Part shown: in pieces, positions 11,093-25,433 of the stretch
Position numbering within the stretch: the stretch's first letter is position 1
How the letters are laid out: every line of letters starts with the position of its first letter
Assembly: GCA_027575765.1 (NCBI GenBank)
Contig: JANBPT010000039.1
Coordinates: forward strand, 34,145 to 98,144
From: Tieghemiomyces parasiticus
Lineage: Eukaryota > Kickxellomycota > Dimargaritomycetes > Dimargaritales > Dimargaritaceae
Reading direction: 5' to 3'
DNA length: 64,000 bases
Translations under genes and position numbers: made by a program
The notes under the pieces: generated by a model
What the model was told of the DNA's origin: nothing
Database searches by the model: none
Seen by the model: the letters and a program-made list of their open reading frames with translations, nothing else

Positions 11093-14000
11093 AAGAAGTA
11101 AGTCACCCCGTACCTCGTTACTGTTCCTTCAGTTCACCTCCATTGGCAACACCCTCACGTATCACCCAGACTCTCTCCGCCTTAGCCAGTTGTCTGATGA
11201 CATTACTTCGCTGGACTGCGCGCAACCGGGCGGCACGAGAGAGGGAGGGTCGGCAATAAAGGTACCTTCTTGGGTCAAATGTCTTCATTCCCTCTCCTTG
11301 GCTCTACCGTAGATTTGGGGAGGGGTGGAGGTGGAGTGAGGTAGATATTAGGGTGAGGCGGAGGATAGGGGAAACTTGATGATATCTATGCCCTATTTAC
11401 GCCTTACTAACCTTTCCCCGTCTCTATTTTCATCGACCGCCCACTTCGTTTACAAGCTCAACTACCACCCTTCTCACTATATCCTCTGCGGCTGTTCCTG
11501 GATAACGTCTGCACCCCCTCTTCCTACTGTCCTACTAAAGTTGTGATGTGTTCTAGTCTGGCCGTCTCGGGAGAGTTAGGCGGGGAATGGATACTGTAGC
11601 AAGGGCAGGGTCAAGGTAAATGGGCGGTACAGAAGGTGGGACGTGAATGGGTCAACCTATCAGCAAAAGGTACCGAATAGAGGGGAGAAGGCGAGGGAGA
11701 TAGCTCGGGCCCGACATTCCGGAACTGACGTCGACCCCCCTTCCCCCCAATGTTGCCTCCTTTAGTTTCATATCCCAAACGGCCTACACGTCCATTCTAG
11801 CATGTAACAGCCTGCCTAATTTGGCCCACACTGCGTAGGGTCGTACACGTTTCGGTGGCCACATCGTTTCAGAAAGCGTCCCTCCCTCGCAATAAAGAAA
11901 TGAAATAAACATTGGGTAGCCCGTGCGTGTGAGGAGTGGAGTGGGAGGGGAACGAGGTTGACCCGTTGTCAGTCCGATCCGCACTGTTCATTCCTTCAGG
12001 GAAATCCAAAACCTAAACACACAAAAAGAACGGGTTGGGATGGTGACCTCATAACGTCGCTATCTCGAGAGCATTAGGACTTCCGCTTATTACCTCTCCT
12101 CGAATGTGTGCCTACATGCCCAAACTTGGCATTCACGCACAACGTTTTAATCGCTACCACTCCATCTGCCGTCGCTATTGTTTCCTCGGCCGGTGCTCGA
12201 CAGCAGCATATGAGGTTTCGGATATGTCCTAAGCCACCAGGTACAGTCGCCAAGGTCCCAGCAATTCGTCAACGTGGGTATTTGAGGAGGAGGAAGGGGG
12301 GAGGGGAAAGCGACCTAGATACTGTAAATCTGCAGTGAGAGTACGAAGGAGGGGGGGGGAAGAAAGTGCGTATAAGTGAGGTTCGATGGTTAGTAGGGTA
12401 GTTATTTAGATACTTTTCAAATTCAATTAGGGCTCGCCCGCCCTTATCATGGTTTTAAGGACTTGTGCACTACGGGAGGTGGTATGGAGACAATTACGAT
12501 GAAGTTAGTAAATAGAGTCAGCACTCTCCATTTTTAGGCTTTATTGGGAGGGGGGTGAAGACTATTACAACCGCCAACTCTTCTCCAATCCAATCCAAGC
12601 CAACAATAGCCATCCCTTCCACTGCCTCATTAGCAGAGTTATCGATCGGTATAATAACTTGCCCCCTCCAAAAAAATATTGCCTAATAAAGCCCTATTTT
12701 TAGGTTCAATAGGGTCGATGAATCTTGTTGAGTTCGTCTTTTTTTAAGCCACCTCCAGAACCATGTATTTTTCCCCGCCGCTTAGCTGCTCCCATACAGT
12801 CCCACCGACACACCGTTTCAGTGTTCCCTCACTTACCAAAATATCATGGTAATAATATTACCAACGAACTAACCCCGCTGTATTGGAGTACAGTTGTTTC
12901 TTTAAGCCAATTTCCGGGTCCGGTCGCGACCGAAGACATGCGGTACATTGCGGGATACACTCGTATACACTGATAAGGACCGGATAAAAGGTGGCGGTTT
13001 TGTTATAGAGGGTGGACATGGAGGGATAGACCCTGGGGGCGCACCTGCCCACTCTCGCTCGCATGCGCATACACATGCCAGCGTGGTGTTTTGAGTGCAT
13101 GGTATTAGAATTCGGAAAGGAACCTGTCGACGTCGACATGCTCACGACATACATGCCAGCCTCACCCGGCCTATAAATAATACACCTAAAACGCCATTGG
13201 TTCGCCCGTGGGGAGACGGAAGAGTAACTGTTATTCCTGCTTATGGATTAGTTAAAGTATTACTGACTAATGCATACCTTTTACCTATTATAAAAAATAT
13301 AAACCGGTTCAACCTTTCTACCCGCAATAGTATTTCCACTCGCTGCGTACCTATCACATCGATCTGTAGTAAACTGATGGTCTTCCCTTCTCCCACCACC
13401 TCCTCACCCGTCTTCCCTACAGCCGCATCCCCCACCCCTATCCGCCACCGACCGGCTTCGCCCCCTTTTCGCAATGAAGACCTAAGTAATAGCAACCACC
13501 GCACAGCCAACGTCCGCATGCATCAAAACTTCGTCTCCCTTTGGGATACACTAGCGGTGCCCTAACCCAAACCCTGAAAAAGAAGCCATTGAAGCCGATC
13601 ATGCACGGCATCGGACCAGTTGGTCAAATCCCTTCAGTTAGCCGCCGCCACCACCGCCGCCGCTATTCTTCTGAGATGTTAGTACCGGTGTACGGTGGGA
13701 GGCGGGGGGTTAAGAACGTTCACTATCCAGTACCCCTCCACGTTATCATCTCCGCCGCCCCTTGCCTCAGCAGTGCCACTGGTGATATCGGATCGCATAA
13801 CTTTCACCCTAAGATCCATGGGGAGGGAAAGAGGGAGGAGGGTTGGACACCGTCCAAACAGATATCAGAGCGCGTTAACATACGTATGTAAAGAAGGTGA
13901 ACTGGTTTTTCATTTTTCGTTTCAAGGGACTGGATACCCGGATATTTAGGGGTAGTAAAGTGTATGTGGGGGGAGGAAAGTCCCGGGTTTACTCAGTCCA

Positions 14001-17000
14001 TAATGAAAAACCCCGTTTCTTTCAAGCAAGGGGTGAGAGATGGTCATTATGATTATTCTTCACTGTAAATGGAAACCTCAAGCCATGACATTGCTTTCAA
14101 AAAAGTGAGGTCTGTTCTTTTTTATTAATCATTGGCAATGATTAGCTCATCCAATGATCTGAGGATTGGGGTTTAATACCCATTGGGGGTGGGAGGTTTC
14201 TTCTCCATTACCAACGTAGTCGGTGCAGATGGGGTAGGGGCTAGGCAAGTGGATGGGCTGGGGAATGGGTGGATGGGGAGAGAAGAACGGCTCGGATCCG
14301 GTGGCGGACTTACGGGGGGAGGAAGCGTTAAGAATAGGAATGGCTTCCCTAGAGCCAGCTAGGGTATGGGTTAAAACCGCATGGTCTGTTGTGAGTACGT
14401 CATCGATTTTACATAGTGTGTGTGTGTAGGTGTAGGGTGGTACCTCTCTGACGAGGTGCGTCAAGGGTGACGGCACCGGCACGCTTCATTGTTGGCAGGA
14501 AGCCAGACGTGATGTACCGATCCCTCGTCGGTTCCAATGTCCTCCGAATCGAACGTCGATGCGAAGAATCTGTAGTTCACAACCCTTCGATCGAGGAACC
14601 GATTCACTGTACGGCCAGTAGTGGTCTTGCTTAATCAGCTGGGCGTCGATGGTGGAGACTCTGATTCTAATCACCCTCTTTCCGCCCTTGGCAACGACAT
14701 AATTAATAGTGTGAATGCGGAAGTGCGCGTGAATTGTTAGCGAGAGGCGTGAAAAACAAAGGAGGCGGTGGGCCGTCAGAACCGGTACCTATGACGTGGA
14801 CTTTCCGTGTCTATGTATGACATAAAAGGGGGCAGAGAGTGTCTGACAGTAGTTTACCATAAATGGTTTCATGCGCGCGCGCGTGCGTTCACTGCACCTA
14901 TTTTTGGTCGGCTAATTAATTAATTGTACGGTTAAGCGAAACATAAAGAGACCGAATAAACCCACCGATGAGCGAGAGACAAAACGGCACCCCCTCGGTG
15001 GCGGAACCGGGCCACCGGCCCTACTCATTGCGACGCGGTCACGCTGAATACAGCGCCGAGGTAGTTCTTTCCGCGCCACCTTGACGGCTAGTACCAGTAT
15101 CCGGTTGAAAACAGCCTAGATTCTACCGGTCCCCTCGCTTAGTAACAGCAGGGTTACCGAATGCTACCCACTGGCGGATATTGACCGATTCTGTCACAAC
15201 GGTGATTTTTACCAACAATGTACAAAGATGTGAGGGGAGGGGATTAGTGGATAGGAACAATTATAAAACACACCCACACCCACAGTCTTCACAGGGTTGT
15301 TGTGGAAAACCACAAGAGGCTTGTGATTATTGCATCGACGAGGGGGGGAGAAACGAATCGACGGCCCCCTCCCCTTCTCATATTTCACTGTATCGGCAAA
15401 AGTCGATTGTGCACACATCCATCCAGAAACAGGGACCTAGGTGGTGTTAAGCTGCTGACGTATACTACTTGCCAACAGATTCATACTAAAAACTGGACCG
15501 AATCTATGTAGACGGGTCGAACAGCTATTTAAACGCCACCCCCGAAAAGGCTCTCTCTTGTAAACGAGGATGATTGATTAGGTAGCGTGAAGGCGATGGT
15601 TTCCGCCTGCACTAGGGCACTTCAGTCACCGACCTTCCTGTCAAACAATTTGACTGCACCCCAATTCTAAACTGGCCCGTTATCGTTCTCACATTTTTAA
15701 TGAACAGTCCCCCCTACTAAATGATATCCCTCCCCCATCTTCTCCGTCTGCTCAAACACATTTCAAATGGCCCATTCTAGCCACTTGAGGCTTATGGAGG
15801 GGGAAGAAGTTGCTGGTACTCCCCATCCCCGGGGTAGTGAGGACCAATACTTCCCTGTACCCACTACTTCATCGCACAACCCTTTGAAATGATGGCTCGT
15901 TCCCTCCCCCTTCTCTCGCTCCACCTTGAATGTCCGGGGCTAACGTGTAATGGCGCGCGATTCGGAAGACCTTGGGTGGGATTGGGCTGGGAAACAAGTT
16001 TTGGCACTAGTTCTGCATTGAATCTCCAGATTTTTCATTTTTAGGAGCCTCTTTGCCTTACCATCTACTTAATTTCCCCTTCGCCAATATTGTCATATTC
16101 TCCAAAGCCATTCGGCTAGAAACTTCCCGACTCTTGGCGTAAGATACCGTCCTGAACAGGCACCTTCACCTTTTGGTCCATGTTGCTTGCGACGCGTCCT
16201 CTTCACTCTCATCTGTGGGGGGGGAGTTCGGGATTTTTTTTGACTATGCTATTGAGCTCCCATACTCTCCTTCCCATCCTTAATTCCAGCTGATAGTTGA
16301 TCGGTAGTAATAAATACGTTAAATTTAATTGCGGTTGGGAGGAGGAGGGGGAGGCGGAATAACGCCGGTGGTATGGATAACCACAAGATATGAATCTCTG
16401 CTTCTCCTTTCTTCCATATAGTCAAAACTCTGCCAATCCTAAGCTGACCGTTCTCGGGTATCTCTGTCACCACAGCTACTTGCTTCCACCGGATGGAAAT
16501 ACGTCCGGACAGACAAATAGATTGGATGCCAGTGAGTTAAGAGTGGCCGGTCTTCGCATTGGCATCATGGTGAATGTGGAGACTTTAGAGTGGGCGGTGG
16601 CGGCGCAGGCGGAGACCAGGGTACCTCGGTCGGGTTAGCAGTCCACTACTCTTCACTCTAATATTTTGGCTGATGGAAGCCTCTCTTGTCGATGGATTCT
16701 CGTGGTTCCGGTTCAGGCAGCAAGGGGCCTTGAACATCTCATAGTCTACGAATGTAGTAAACATGCACAAACCTCGAGCCTCTCCCATTCACTTTGCGTG
16801 CAGGAGTTCATACGGATTAATCTCTAGTGGCCAGCCCCGGGCCCACAGGGTGTTTCAGGTTGTAGCATTAGGATTAGGGGGTGCTCAGAAACCCGACACG
16901 CTTTGATCCATACCAATCGCTTCCGTAGGAGTATTACTGCTTGGATCAAAATGGATCAGCCTCCACTGGTCATACGCCCACTCCCTGCCCTTACTTACCG

Positions 17001-20000
17001 GGTCTACACCGGAATCTCACCCGTAGCTGCGTGCTCAACATCAATGCCCATCAACGAAAACCAGGACCACCTCAAATAACCATATGGCCTCGATCGTAAG
17101 GAGCCGGTTCGTCGATTCGATACAAAGTTGTAAACAGACGTCCGTTACACTTATCGCTGACATAATAAGGCAAAAGGTGTGGATTGGAGTGTACCACGTC
17201 TTGAACTCCTTCACGGGTATTAAGGGGTATCAGGTTCGGGACTCTTCATGTCTGGCCTACACGACCCAGCGTCCAGAGGGGGTCATCTGTGTCAACCACC
17301 CTTTCCCCTTTAATAGACTACTGAAGGTGGCACTCTTCCCTCCTCGTTCCCTTCACACCGTTCCTCATCACCTTTAGAAGTGATCCGCTGTGGATATGGC
17401 ACGGTTCTCGGTTCTAATCGATAAAAATCAACAACCTTTACTTTGGGACGCGCGCGGATATGCAAGTGAGTGGTGGGGAGTCTCCCGGATTATGAGTACG
17501 TGACCGCCTATCTCATGAAATCGCCCTCACCGCCATCATCATAGGAACCCTTCCTCCCCCCTTAATGTTTACACCAATCCCCCACCTCTTCATGAATCTT
17601 TATTGCCCGCGTTAGCCGACGCTGTCTCGCCCTCCCCCCCCCCATCCTTTGGTTAGCACGTTGTAGTCAAAATTCGACTTTTCACATTATGCAGTTGACT
17701 TGGTCTGTGCAAACCCCGCCCCCCCTTCTTCCCCCTACTTTACGTTACTACGAGGACATTATTCGAAGAACTAGTTGGACCTATACCCTAAACTGATCCG
17801 CTTGGTGGACGGACATCGCTACCCGCATTGTCCTCGGTTTAAGTTTCCGCTATAACTTTCGGTCCCCACTGATCAATAGAGGGTACCCGACCATTTTCCT
17901 CGTCTCCCTAATTGGTCATCCTCGGCCGAAGTCGCGGGACCTAGTGGGACACTAACGAGTGGTTACTTCCGCTAGCGGCTGCGTAAATAATAAAAATGAG
18001 GTAATAGGTCTTCCAGGAATGGCGGATTTTTTTTTTTTAAAAAAAAGATGGCCTTGGGGAAAGAATATGCTTAGGGACTGCCCCACTCAAGCCTTAGCTA
18101 TCAGAAACGCCGCTAATAGGCAAGGGTTGCCGAGAGACTCGAGGAGGAGGGAGGGAGGGAGAGATACCTACGCAGTATGGTGCATCGGGGATGCCAGAGC
18201 GACCACTTAGTTTATACCATGTGTATCTTTACGTATATGGACGCGTCAAAGTATTGCCCAGGCGGCTTGGCAAGGACCGCCACCTAGACCCACAGGTCAA
18301 TGTCAACCGCCCTTCAAATCATCACCACTTTCTACCACTTACACTTCCCAGCTACCCTTTATTCAGCTCACTAAAAAACAAAACTACTGTCAAAGGGACC
18401 CTGCCATGGCCAAACAAGGCAGGTCCAAGTTACCCGATCTTTCCATATAGGGCTTAGTCAATTCGGACCCACAGGAGCAAAGTAGGTTTACCGTCCTATA
18501 GTTTAAGCTACACCCCCTTTAACGCCGCACAGGTATCGGTAATGCATGGTAGACACCAGTCCGCAGCTATTATGGCCGTTCCCATATTTCTGGCCCGGTG
18601 AAACTGTAGAAGGGGGAAGGGTAAATCTGAGTGGGTGGATGTAGTAAGTGGCAGGTTCTTTTCAGCCTGAGTATAGGGAATGGGCATATGTCATTTTTGC
18701 GATTAATGTCCAGATACCCATGGTAATTCGTCATTCAAACGGTGCGTATCACTAACCTATGAACAAGTAGTACGAGATTTGCATCGACCATAGTCCCGCG
18801 GAGAGTTCCAAGATGTACTGTGCGTCTAGGTCATTTAGTTGGTATATCGTTTTTTTTTGGGGGGGTAGGGTGAATGTCAAATATCGATTCGGCAAGTCAA
18901 CCCTGGGCGTGCTTGCCCGTTGCGATGCCTCGGACATTATGAGGCCCGTCCATGCAAATCTACCTAATTAAACTATCCAACACCGTAGCGGAATGGTGAG
19001 TAGTGAAGGGGAGGGAGTCAAGCCACTCGTGACTACCACTGCAGGAGTGTGCGCGAGAGTAAGTGAGCCCCCCCTCTTCCCCATCCCCTTTTCGCAGCAA
19101 ACACATACTATTCTCAGTGGGGGGGATCCACTAGATGGTTTGAAGGCATCCTGGTAGTTTAGACGGACCAAGAAGTGGGGATGACGATCAGCCGTGTACT
19201 GTCTATGGTTTCATTTTTCCTTTTGTTTTCCCACTCGGATTACGGCCTCATGGGAACTTGGTAATGACTTTGGATTACAATCCAGCTTCTAATTAAAGTG
19301 CGGTGGCGGTTTCGAGCTTACTTCCGAGTGACACCCCGCTGGCCCCCATGACAAAACCTTCTACGTTGTTGACTCTCATGGTCTTCAGCCCGTATCATTG
19401 GGTGGGACAGGGGTAGGGTTATGGTTGGTAGGGCGCGTATCCGGACACCCATACGGGAAATGCTCATACATTTGTTGGTGGGAATAGACACACGGTTGCG
19501 TTAGCGCTTAGCATGAGACCAGCAATTTCGTTTGAGTAGTACCTTCCATAACTTTATTATTTTCTACCGACGGTCTGGCCTCTTATTTTATTAATTTCCA
19601 ACGAGAAAGTGACGGAGGAGATCAACAAGTCGGATATCGCTACTGCTGCCCATGTGCACAAGTGAAAGTGCCTAAATGCAATGGTTCGGTAAGGCGTATG
19701 CCATGTGGGGGGGGTGCAGATAGACGGCGAAGTGTATTCACCGCCTCCTTGGCGCCTTGAAGTTCACCCACCGCGATGTAGACTAGTTTGCAATAGATAT
19801 GGCTGGTATGACGAACGGTCTTCGATGGGCAAATAGTTAAGTCTTTATTGTTTCCGCAGGAAAGCTGAATACGCTCCTTACGGGCTCTACCAGGGAGGGG
19901 GTGTACATCTTCCATTTGGGTAGTTATTACTTCCTAAGCCAAGTTCTACTGTAGTCAACTCTATCGGGGCCGCAACTGACTCTTCACCTCTGGTCAGATA

Positions 20001-23000
20001 AATAAAGCAGACCACAGGCGTCCGGGGACCTACACTCTTTCAACATTACATCCTGGATTAATCGGCGTGACTGGTCGGCGAAAACGGGTTCCCGAACTAA
20101 GATGCCACGGATGCTGGCCAGCAGCCAAAGCAGGAGAAGAAGCAGGGGATGGTCCTGACCGTCCAAAAATAATAATATATATATACGAAAGGATACATGC
20201 CGGTGCAGCCCGAGTGGATGTGAGGCGTTGCTTGAGTGCCCTCTCCTGAACGTTGCCGATGGAAACGGGGGCAAGTAACCGCTGAACCGCTATGTGAATT
20301 GCATCCTTTATTATGCCTTGTGCCATTGAAATATAGGTTGAGGAGGTTTTGATTCCAACCGTATCGATTTGAAAGGGTGGGGTAGTTCGACTAACGGTAG
20401 CAAGGGGGGGTGAAAGTCGGGCGCCAAACGTGGTTATAATAAAAGGTGGTGCCCATAAGCACATCTTGCACCATGGTTCATGAGATGTATCATCTTGAAT
20501 GAATGGTAGTGTCAGCATTAGGATGGTTATAGATGGTAGGTGCTGGAAGGTGACATGGATTGGGGAGGACCTAGACCTCGTCGTCAGAGGTACGCTGGAG
20601 GCCTGGGCCCAAGAAGGGGATCATCCACTGGTCATGGGGGGGGCAGGGTAGGAGTGACGTATCTGATCCAGTAGCTTCCGGTGGCCAAACTAACCATACT
20701 AATAAAGATGGTGGCCAATTAGTGAAGATCTGTAGAGCCGTATAGATTATTCGTGGATAGAATCAGAGGGATATGGAGATGGCAGCACCACCACTCTGCC
20801 CTTCTCTTTCATTGGAGTCAGCGCTAGTGCGGTGAGTTCGGGTGAATTTCCGTCTCCAACTAACTGTTGCCCAATCTGACGAATCGTAAACGTTTGGGGG
20901 TCGGTGTGAGGCGTTCCACGCAAGGAGCAGTTGGCCCGTGTCCTTACGAAACCTGCGCCAATGAGAAAGGGGAGGAGGGTGGAAGGCCGTAGTCAGCTGT
21001 GGGTGGGAGCCAGGGATCTCCAACTAGCCGAGGTTGTCTTAACTTCCTTGCCACCCTCGTCCGCACTCTCACAGTTTGAGCATCCCCTCACCCCCCACCC
21101 CTCCTTCCCTAATATGAGAGCCGCTTTACCGCCCTAGAATACGTCACCCCGTTATTCGAGTCGACACGACTAGTGGTCATTTTTAGATGGGGGTGCTTTA
21201 TCTATCTGCGAGCTGGTCGCTATGAAACCAGTCATCCATCAGAGCCACGGTTTACCAAGGGGCTAGACACGTCCTGTCAAGCACCGTAAGGCCGCAAGGG
21301 GTGCTAATTCAACTAACGTCTGCGATCTTGGTGAGTCGTCTTCAGAGAACCGTATCACGTAGAGTCACGGTCATGTTCACCCAAGGAGCAAACAGCATCC
21401 CCCGCCCACCTTCATGGTAGAAGAGCATCCTCTCGATATTGGCTTGTCCGCCCCCCTATCCCCAAGCCATTGGGCCCGCCCTCCGCCCTCTTACCTTATT
21501 CGTCTGCCCCGCACATTAAATCCCCGGAGGGGAGGGTCTGTGCTATCTGACCATCCGCCCTCTCTCTCTCTTCACTTTGCCCTCATTATTGGCACCTTAT
21601 CATTGCGATTTCACGCCCTCCCTCCCCCACTCCCCAACTACCTATTCGCCCCAACACCTCTTTGTTGTCCATATTGGGGGTGACCAGAGCACAGTGCCCG
21701 AAAGCCGCCCCGGTCGTGCTAATCCCTGCAGGTCTTACGATACATTCCCATCTTCCCCCTGACCATTGCTTTGCTGACCTTCCCTGCTTGGGCATTTGTT
21801 TTTGGGCCTGGGCTGGCCAAGGTCGCTCGAGATCGGGAGTTTCTATGTAAAATGGCGATGCTCGGGACCCCGGAGGGGGGGAAGGGGATTCGCTCACACC
21901 TTCCATTTCTGTTTTTTATGATGCTTGTTGCATGTCAGTAACGAGATCGCCCCCCCCCTCACCGGCCTTCTGCTCACAATCCTTCTTAGTCTCAGTAAAC
22001 CGGGCTTCCATGCGCACGTTCCTAATCATTTTTCCCTAATTTAAACCACGGGCAGACTGGTATTTTGTGGTCTACACTGTCGGTTCAGTGGGCGTGAGTG
22101 TGTTTGTGAGACTGCAAACCGTTGGTCGGTTATTGTGGGATAATTGGCGAGTCGGAGCTGACGCTTAGTTGTCTTGGCATGGCCAACCGGTTGGATTATA
22201 TGTGCAGAGTGACGATTACGTGGTCTCGGGCTCGGTACAGGGCAGAGTGTCGCCGGATCATTTGCGTGTGTGTCTGCTCACCTCACCAGAATGTTGTGTT
22301 AGTGGGACGATATACGTAGATGTTGGCGACTACTACCATTAGCGTATGTTCCAGTTGACCGGGGCGTTGTGGGATAAACGTAATGTGGGCAGTGGCGGTT
22401 CCTATTCCAAGGCCGGTCCATCCCTTGTCGACCACGCTTGATTTCCCCTCCCCCTTGTTTTCGTCTTAATTTTTTATTCACTGGTCCACGGAGTGGTACC
22501 AGCTCGACTTGCCGATGCTTGGGGATGGTGGGGCACCTTGGTGAATAGAGACGGGCGGTAACAGTCACAGCTCTAGTTGAATCCCCATGTACTTCGTCAT
22601 TGTATTGGTTTCTACGGATGTGCACCCTTGCAGCTACACAGTCTGGCTCACCCCTTCTCCCCCCGCCCGCCCCTATCACTACATTGACAGTCAAGTAGCT
22701 GAGGCTCACCGCCCTTCACTCAGTAGCTTTGCTCCGAGCTGGAGCGCAGTGCTAACTACATAGGTTTCAGGGCAACGTCGTTGTCTATATACCCTTATAA
22801 AGCGCACGAAAAAAAAACTGTCGCATGAATCCCGCTTTGGGCTTCAATATAAACCGTCTGGTTGATGGCGACGTGCAGTTTGCGCTGTCTCATTGGCTGG
22901 ATTAGGGTGGGCTAAGATACTGATCAGTTAGGAGTCCGAAGGGTCGTCAGCCTTGCTACGGCATGGCGAATACATATACTGCATCAATCAGCTCAGGGTG

Positions 23001-23356
23001 CTGGAAGTGATGTCGCAATTGGGTAAAATATCCACGTTGGTATACCGGCCAAGCCTCCACTAACGGTTGTAGGCAGAGCAGACATGGACTGCGCACTAAA
23101 GTTTCCGAGCTCATTACCCATAGGCTGGGTGTAAATACTGTGGGCACACGGCGTACCCGTACACTGCCAGTTCGGGATACAGCGTATTGTCATTCTCCAC
23201 GTAAACCATCCCATCTTTCCAAAACGGAGGTTCCCCCATGGCAGGGTAGGAGAAGGGGGGGGTGATAATCTTGATAGTATTATTACAAAACACCTCACGG
23301 TCTTAACAACATTCAACCCACAAAGCGAATCAGGGCTAGATTCCCGCGGGGCTTGT

Positions 23357-25433
23357 TCACACAGGTGGCAACGGTGCCCGGCATACAGGACACTCAAGCT
23401 TAGTCCGGATCCAGGTCTGGAGACACTCCGTATGGAAGATGTGGTGACAAGGGGTAACCATATACACGGTGCGGCCCAGGAGCTGGCTGGGCGGAGCCGA
23501 GGTATCGACGGGAAGCATACAGATGGCGCAGGTACGAGCGGTGCCGTGGCTGTCGCCCTCCTCGCCACCACTACCACCGGCGGCGGCTTCGGCATCAAGC
23601 GGGGGCAGGAGCGGGTGGTAATTATAGGTCGGCGGCAGGCACCGAGCTGGGAGGAAAAACCGGGCCCCCCAGTAGTCCTGGACGGCCAAAAGGAAAACCT
23701 GGAGGGCGACGTACGGTACGAGGTAGTAGACCTCCGGGTATACGTGGTCGCTAAAGATGCTAACCGGGCAGCCGAAGGCGTAGAGCGGGTAGAACAGGCG
23801 GCCCACACTCACCGTTCCAATGTACCGCCAGTCGAGGGCGTGGCTGGACCCACGGCGGACGTTACGGTAGATCTGCGGCCACCAGAAGGAAAACAGGACC
23901 ACTATAAAGGCCCGCAGCGCGAAGCGTTGGAGGTCGGTGACGAGGTCGGCCGTGAGGTAGATGAGCGCCAGTCCGGCCATAAAGTACGAGGCGAACCGTA
24001 GGTAAAGCGGCCCCACGATCTGGCCTTCGCTAAAGGCCGGCCCGCCCGATTCAGGCTGCTGAACCTTCCAAATGATGAGCAGGTACCGCATCTCGAAGGT
24101 CGAGGCCAGGCTGAACGTGAAGAAGGCGGCGGCCGTGAAGGCCAAATACACGCGGGCGGAGGCGGTGGCCAGGGAGAGTAAAAACACCAAAATGTAGGCG
24201 TCCGTGAGGGTTTGCAAGCTCACAGTACCGTAGGCCACCTTGGCGATGCCCGACGGGGTCAAAGTATGGTCCAGCTGGCGGATGGTAGCTAGGACGTGGA
24301 GGAACCCGACTACGATGGCCAACCCGGCAAACCGGATGGACTGCGTCTCAAAGTACTCGGCCTTCAGCCCGGTCAACGGGGCCTTCGGGTCGGTGGCGAA
24401 CTGTGTCCCGCACGCTGGGGAATACATGAGCAGCGAGGCTGTGAGCGCCGGCATTGGGATGGTACTCTGGCCCGTGGGCCGTCGCAGCTCTTCCTCTAGC
24501 TCGGCCAGGGCCGAGTGATCAATCCCTTTCGATACGGGGGTCAGTTGGACGTAGGTGTCATAGCGGCATCGCGTCGTACTATTTAACTCCTCGGAGTCGT
24601 CTGTAAAAGTAGGGGAAAGAGAGAGAGAAAAGAACAAGGCCACGGAAAACGGGGAGGGGTAAGCAGTGACATGACTGGCGGTCGTGTCAGAAGGGCGGTT
24701 GAACATCGAAAGTGGCCATACATTCGGGCTGTCATCCAGGTATACATTTTTGCACGATCCACTTACCGTATTCATCGGTTACCAGCATGGCTTCGAGCAG
24801 CCTCTGGGTGTACACTTCGGTGGTCAAATTCTGTGCGGTAGCGAAGGTCGCGTTGGTGGGCATTACCTTGACCACTTCGAGTAAGTCGGTGATGTTCCGA
24901 TGCTCGGCAGCGGTCAGGTACATTGTCCCGTTCCGCCGGAAATGAAACCCATTCAGCCGGTACCCGTCGAGCCCTGTAGGTCGTCGGAGTAACATACTAC
25001 CAGTAATGCGGGCCACGGATTTATCTGTGGTATCGAGAGCCTTGAGTTCCAACCGCACCTCATGGCCGTTTGGCGAACCCGGGAGCGTCGCTTCGCCATC
25101 GTCTCTATTTGCATCGAGAGAAGCCGTGGCGTTGGGCCGGGTCAGGTTGTGGAAATTAACGGGACCGCGGAGCGACGCCGAGAGAGACTCATAGTAGACG
25201 TGCGGCTGGTCCGTGACTGCCAACAGACGGGTGAGGTTCCGTTGGACCTCCTCAGGGTAGGTCGGCCGAGTGGCGTTACCGGCAAAGGTTAGGTTGCGCA
25301 GTGCGTCCCGCCAGGTATCAATAACGTGAAGGTTGGCATCGTGGCTTGGGCCTTCGTTGCTAAAGAAACCGCCCGAATGGAGGAGGATAAAGTACACAAA
25401 GAATAAGAATATAAAGTACTGGCAGCGGTTCAT
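23357..25433 (-). CDS. dsc1/TUL1: DSC/Tul1-type transmembrane RING E3 ubiquitin ligase (2 exons)
   Basis: Join of 25433-24767 and 24600-23357 on the minus strand gives 636 residues. The 166-base intron has donor G^GTAAGT and acceptor TTTTACAG, and joins TAC-G to AC-GAC, keeping the frame. The protein has an N-terminal hydrophobic signal or anchor (FIFLFFVYFILL) and a lumenal part with many N-x-T/S glycosylation sites. Roughly seven membrane segments follow in the second exon, and a C-terminal RING-H2 ends the protein: CAIC, then CHHIFHTECL, then CPVCRAPLPP. This order is the hallmark of the catalytic subunit of the Golgi/endosome Dsc ubiquitin ligase. In fission yeast that complex acts in SREBP cleavage; in budding yeast (Tul1) it acts in membrane protein quality control. 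All RING ligands are present. The start was chosen as the first Met, directly before the signal-like segment. Confidence 0.9.

Larger units (their letters stand above)
4443..22950. other. long gene-poor region
   Basis: About 18.5 kb in which I found no frame with a recognisable domain on either strand. Most frames are under 110 residues; the longest are 147-175 residues (4860-5303 and 6980-7507 minus, 20030-20518 minus, 13095-13565 plus) and look random. The stretch contains several dinucleotide microsatellites, G-runs and short C/T-rich patches (around 5461-5560, 8841-8960, 9920-9970 and 21430-21650) that resemble the leaders of real genes but are not followed by a convincing coding frame. 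It may hold noncoding transcripts or genes split into very small exons; nothing specific can be supported. Confidence 0.5.

Noticed and set aside
13095..13565. 156-residue plus-strand frame ending SLWDTLAVP, echoing SLWDTVSLAK at 40870
   Set aside because: The similarity is about 17 of 23 bases with no wider alignment, so chance is likely.
14535..14600. Possible tRNA B box (GTTCGATTC) on the minus strand; similar GGTTCGA hits at 39801, 41623 and 47582
   Set aside because: No matching A box or cloverleaf could be drawn around any of them.
7337..17884. Shared 13-mer GATCAATAGAGGG at about 7338 and 17871
   Set aside because: A 13-base match is expected many times by chance in 64 kb, and the flanks differ.
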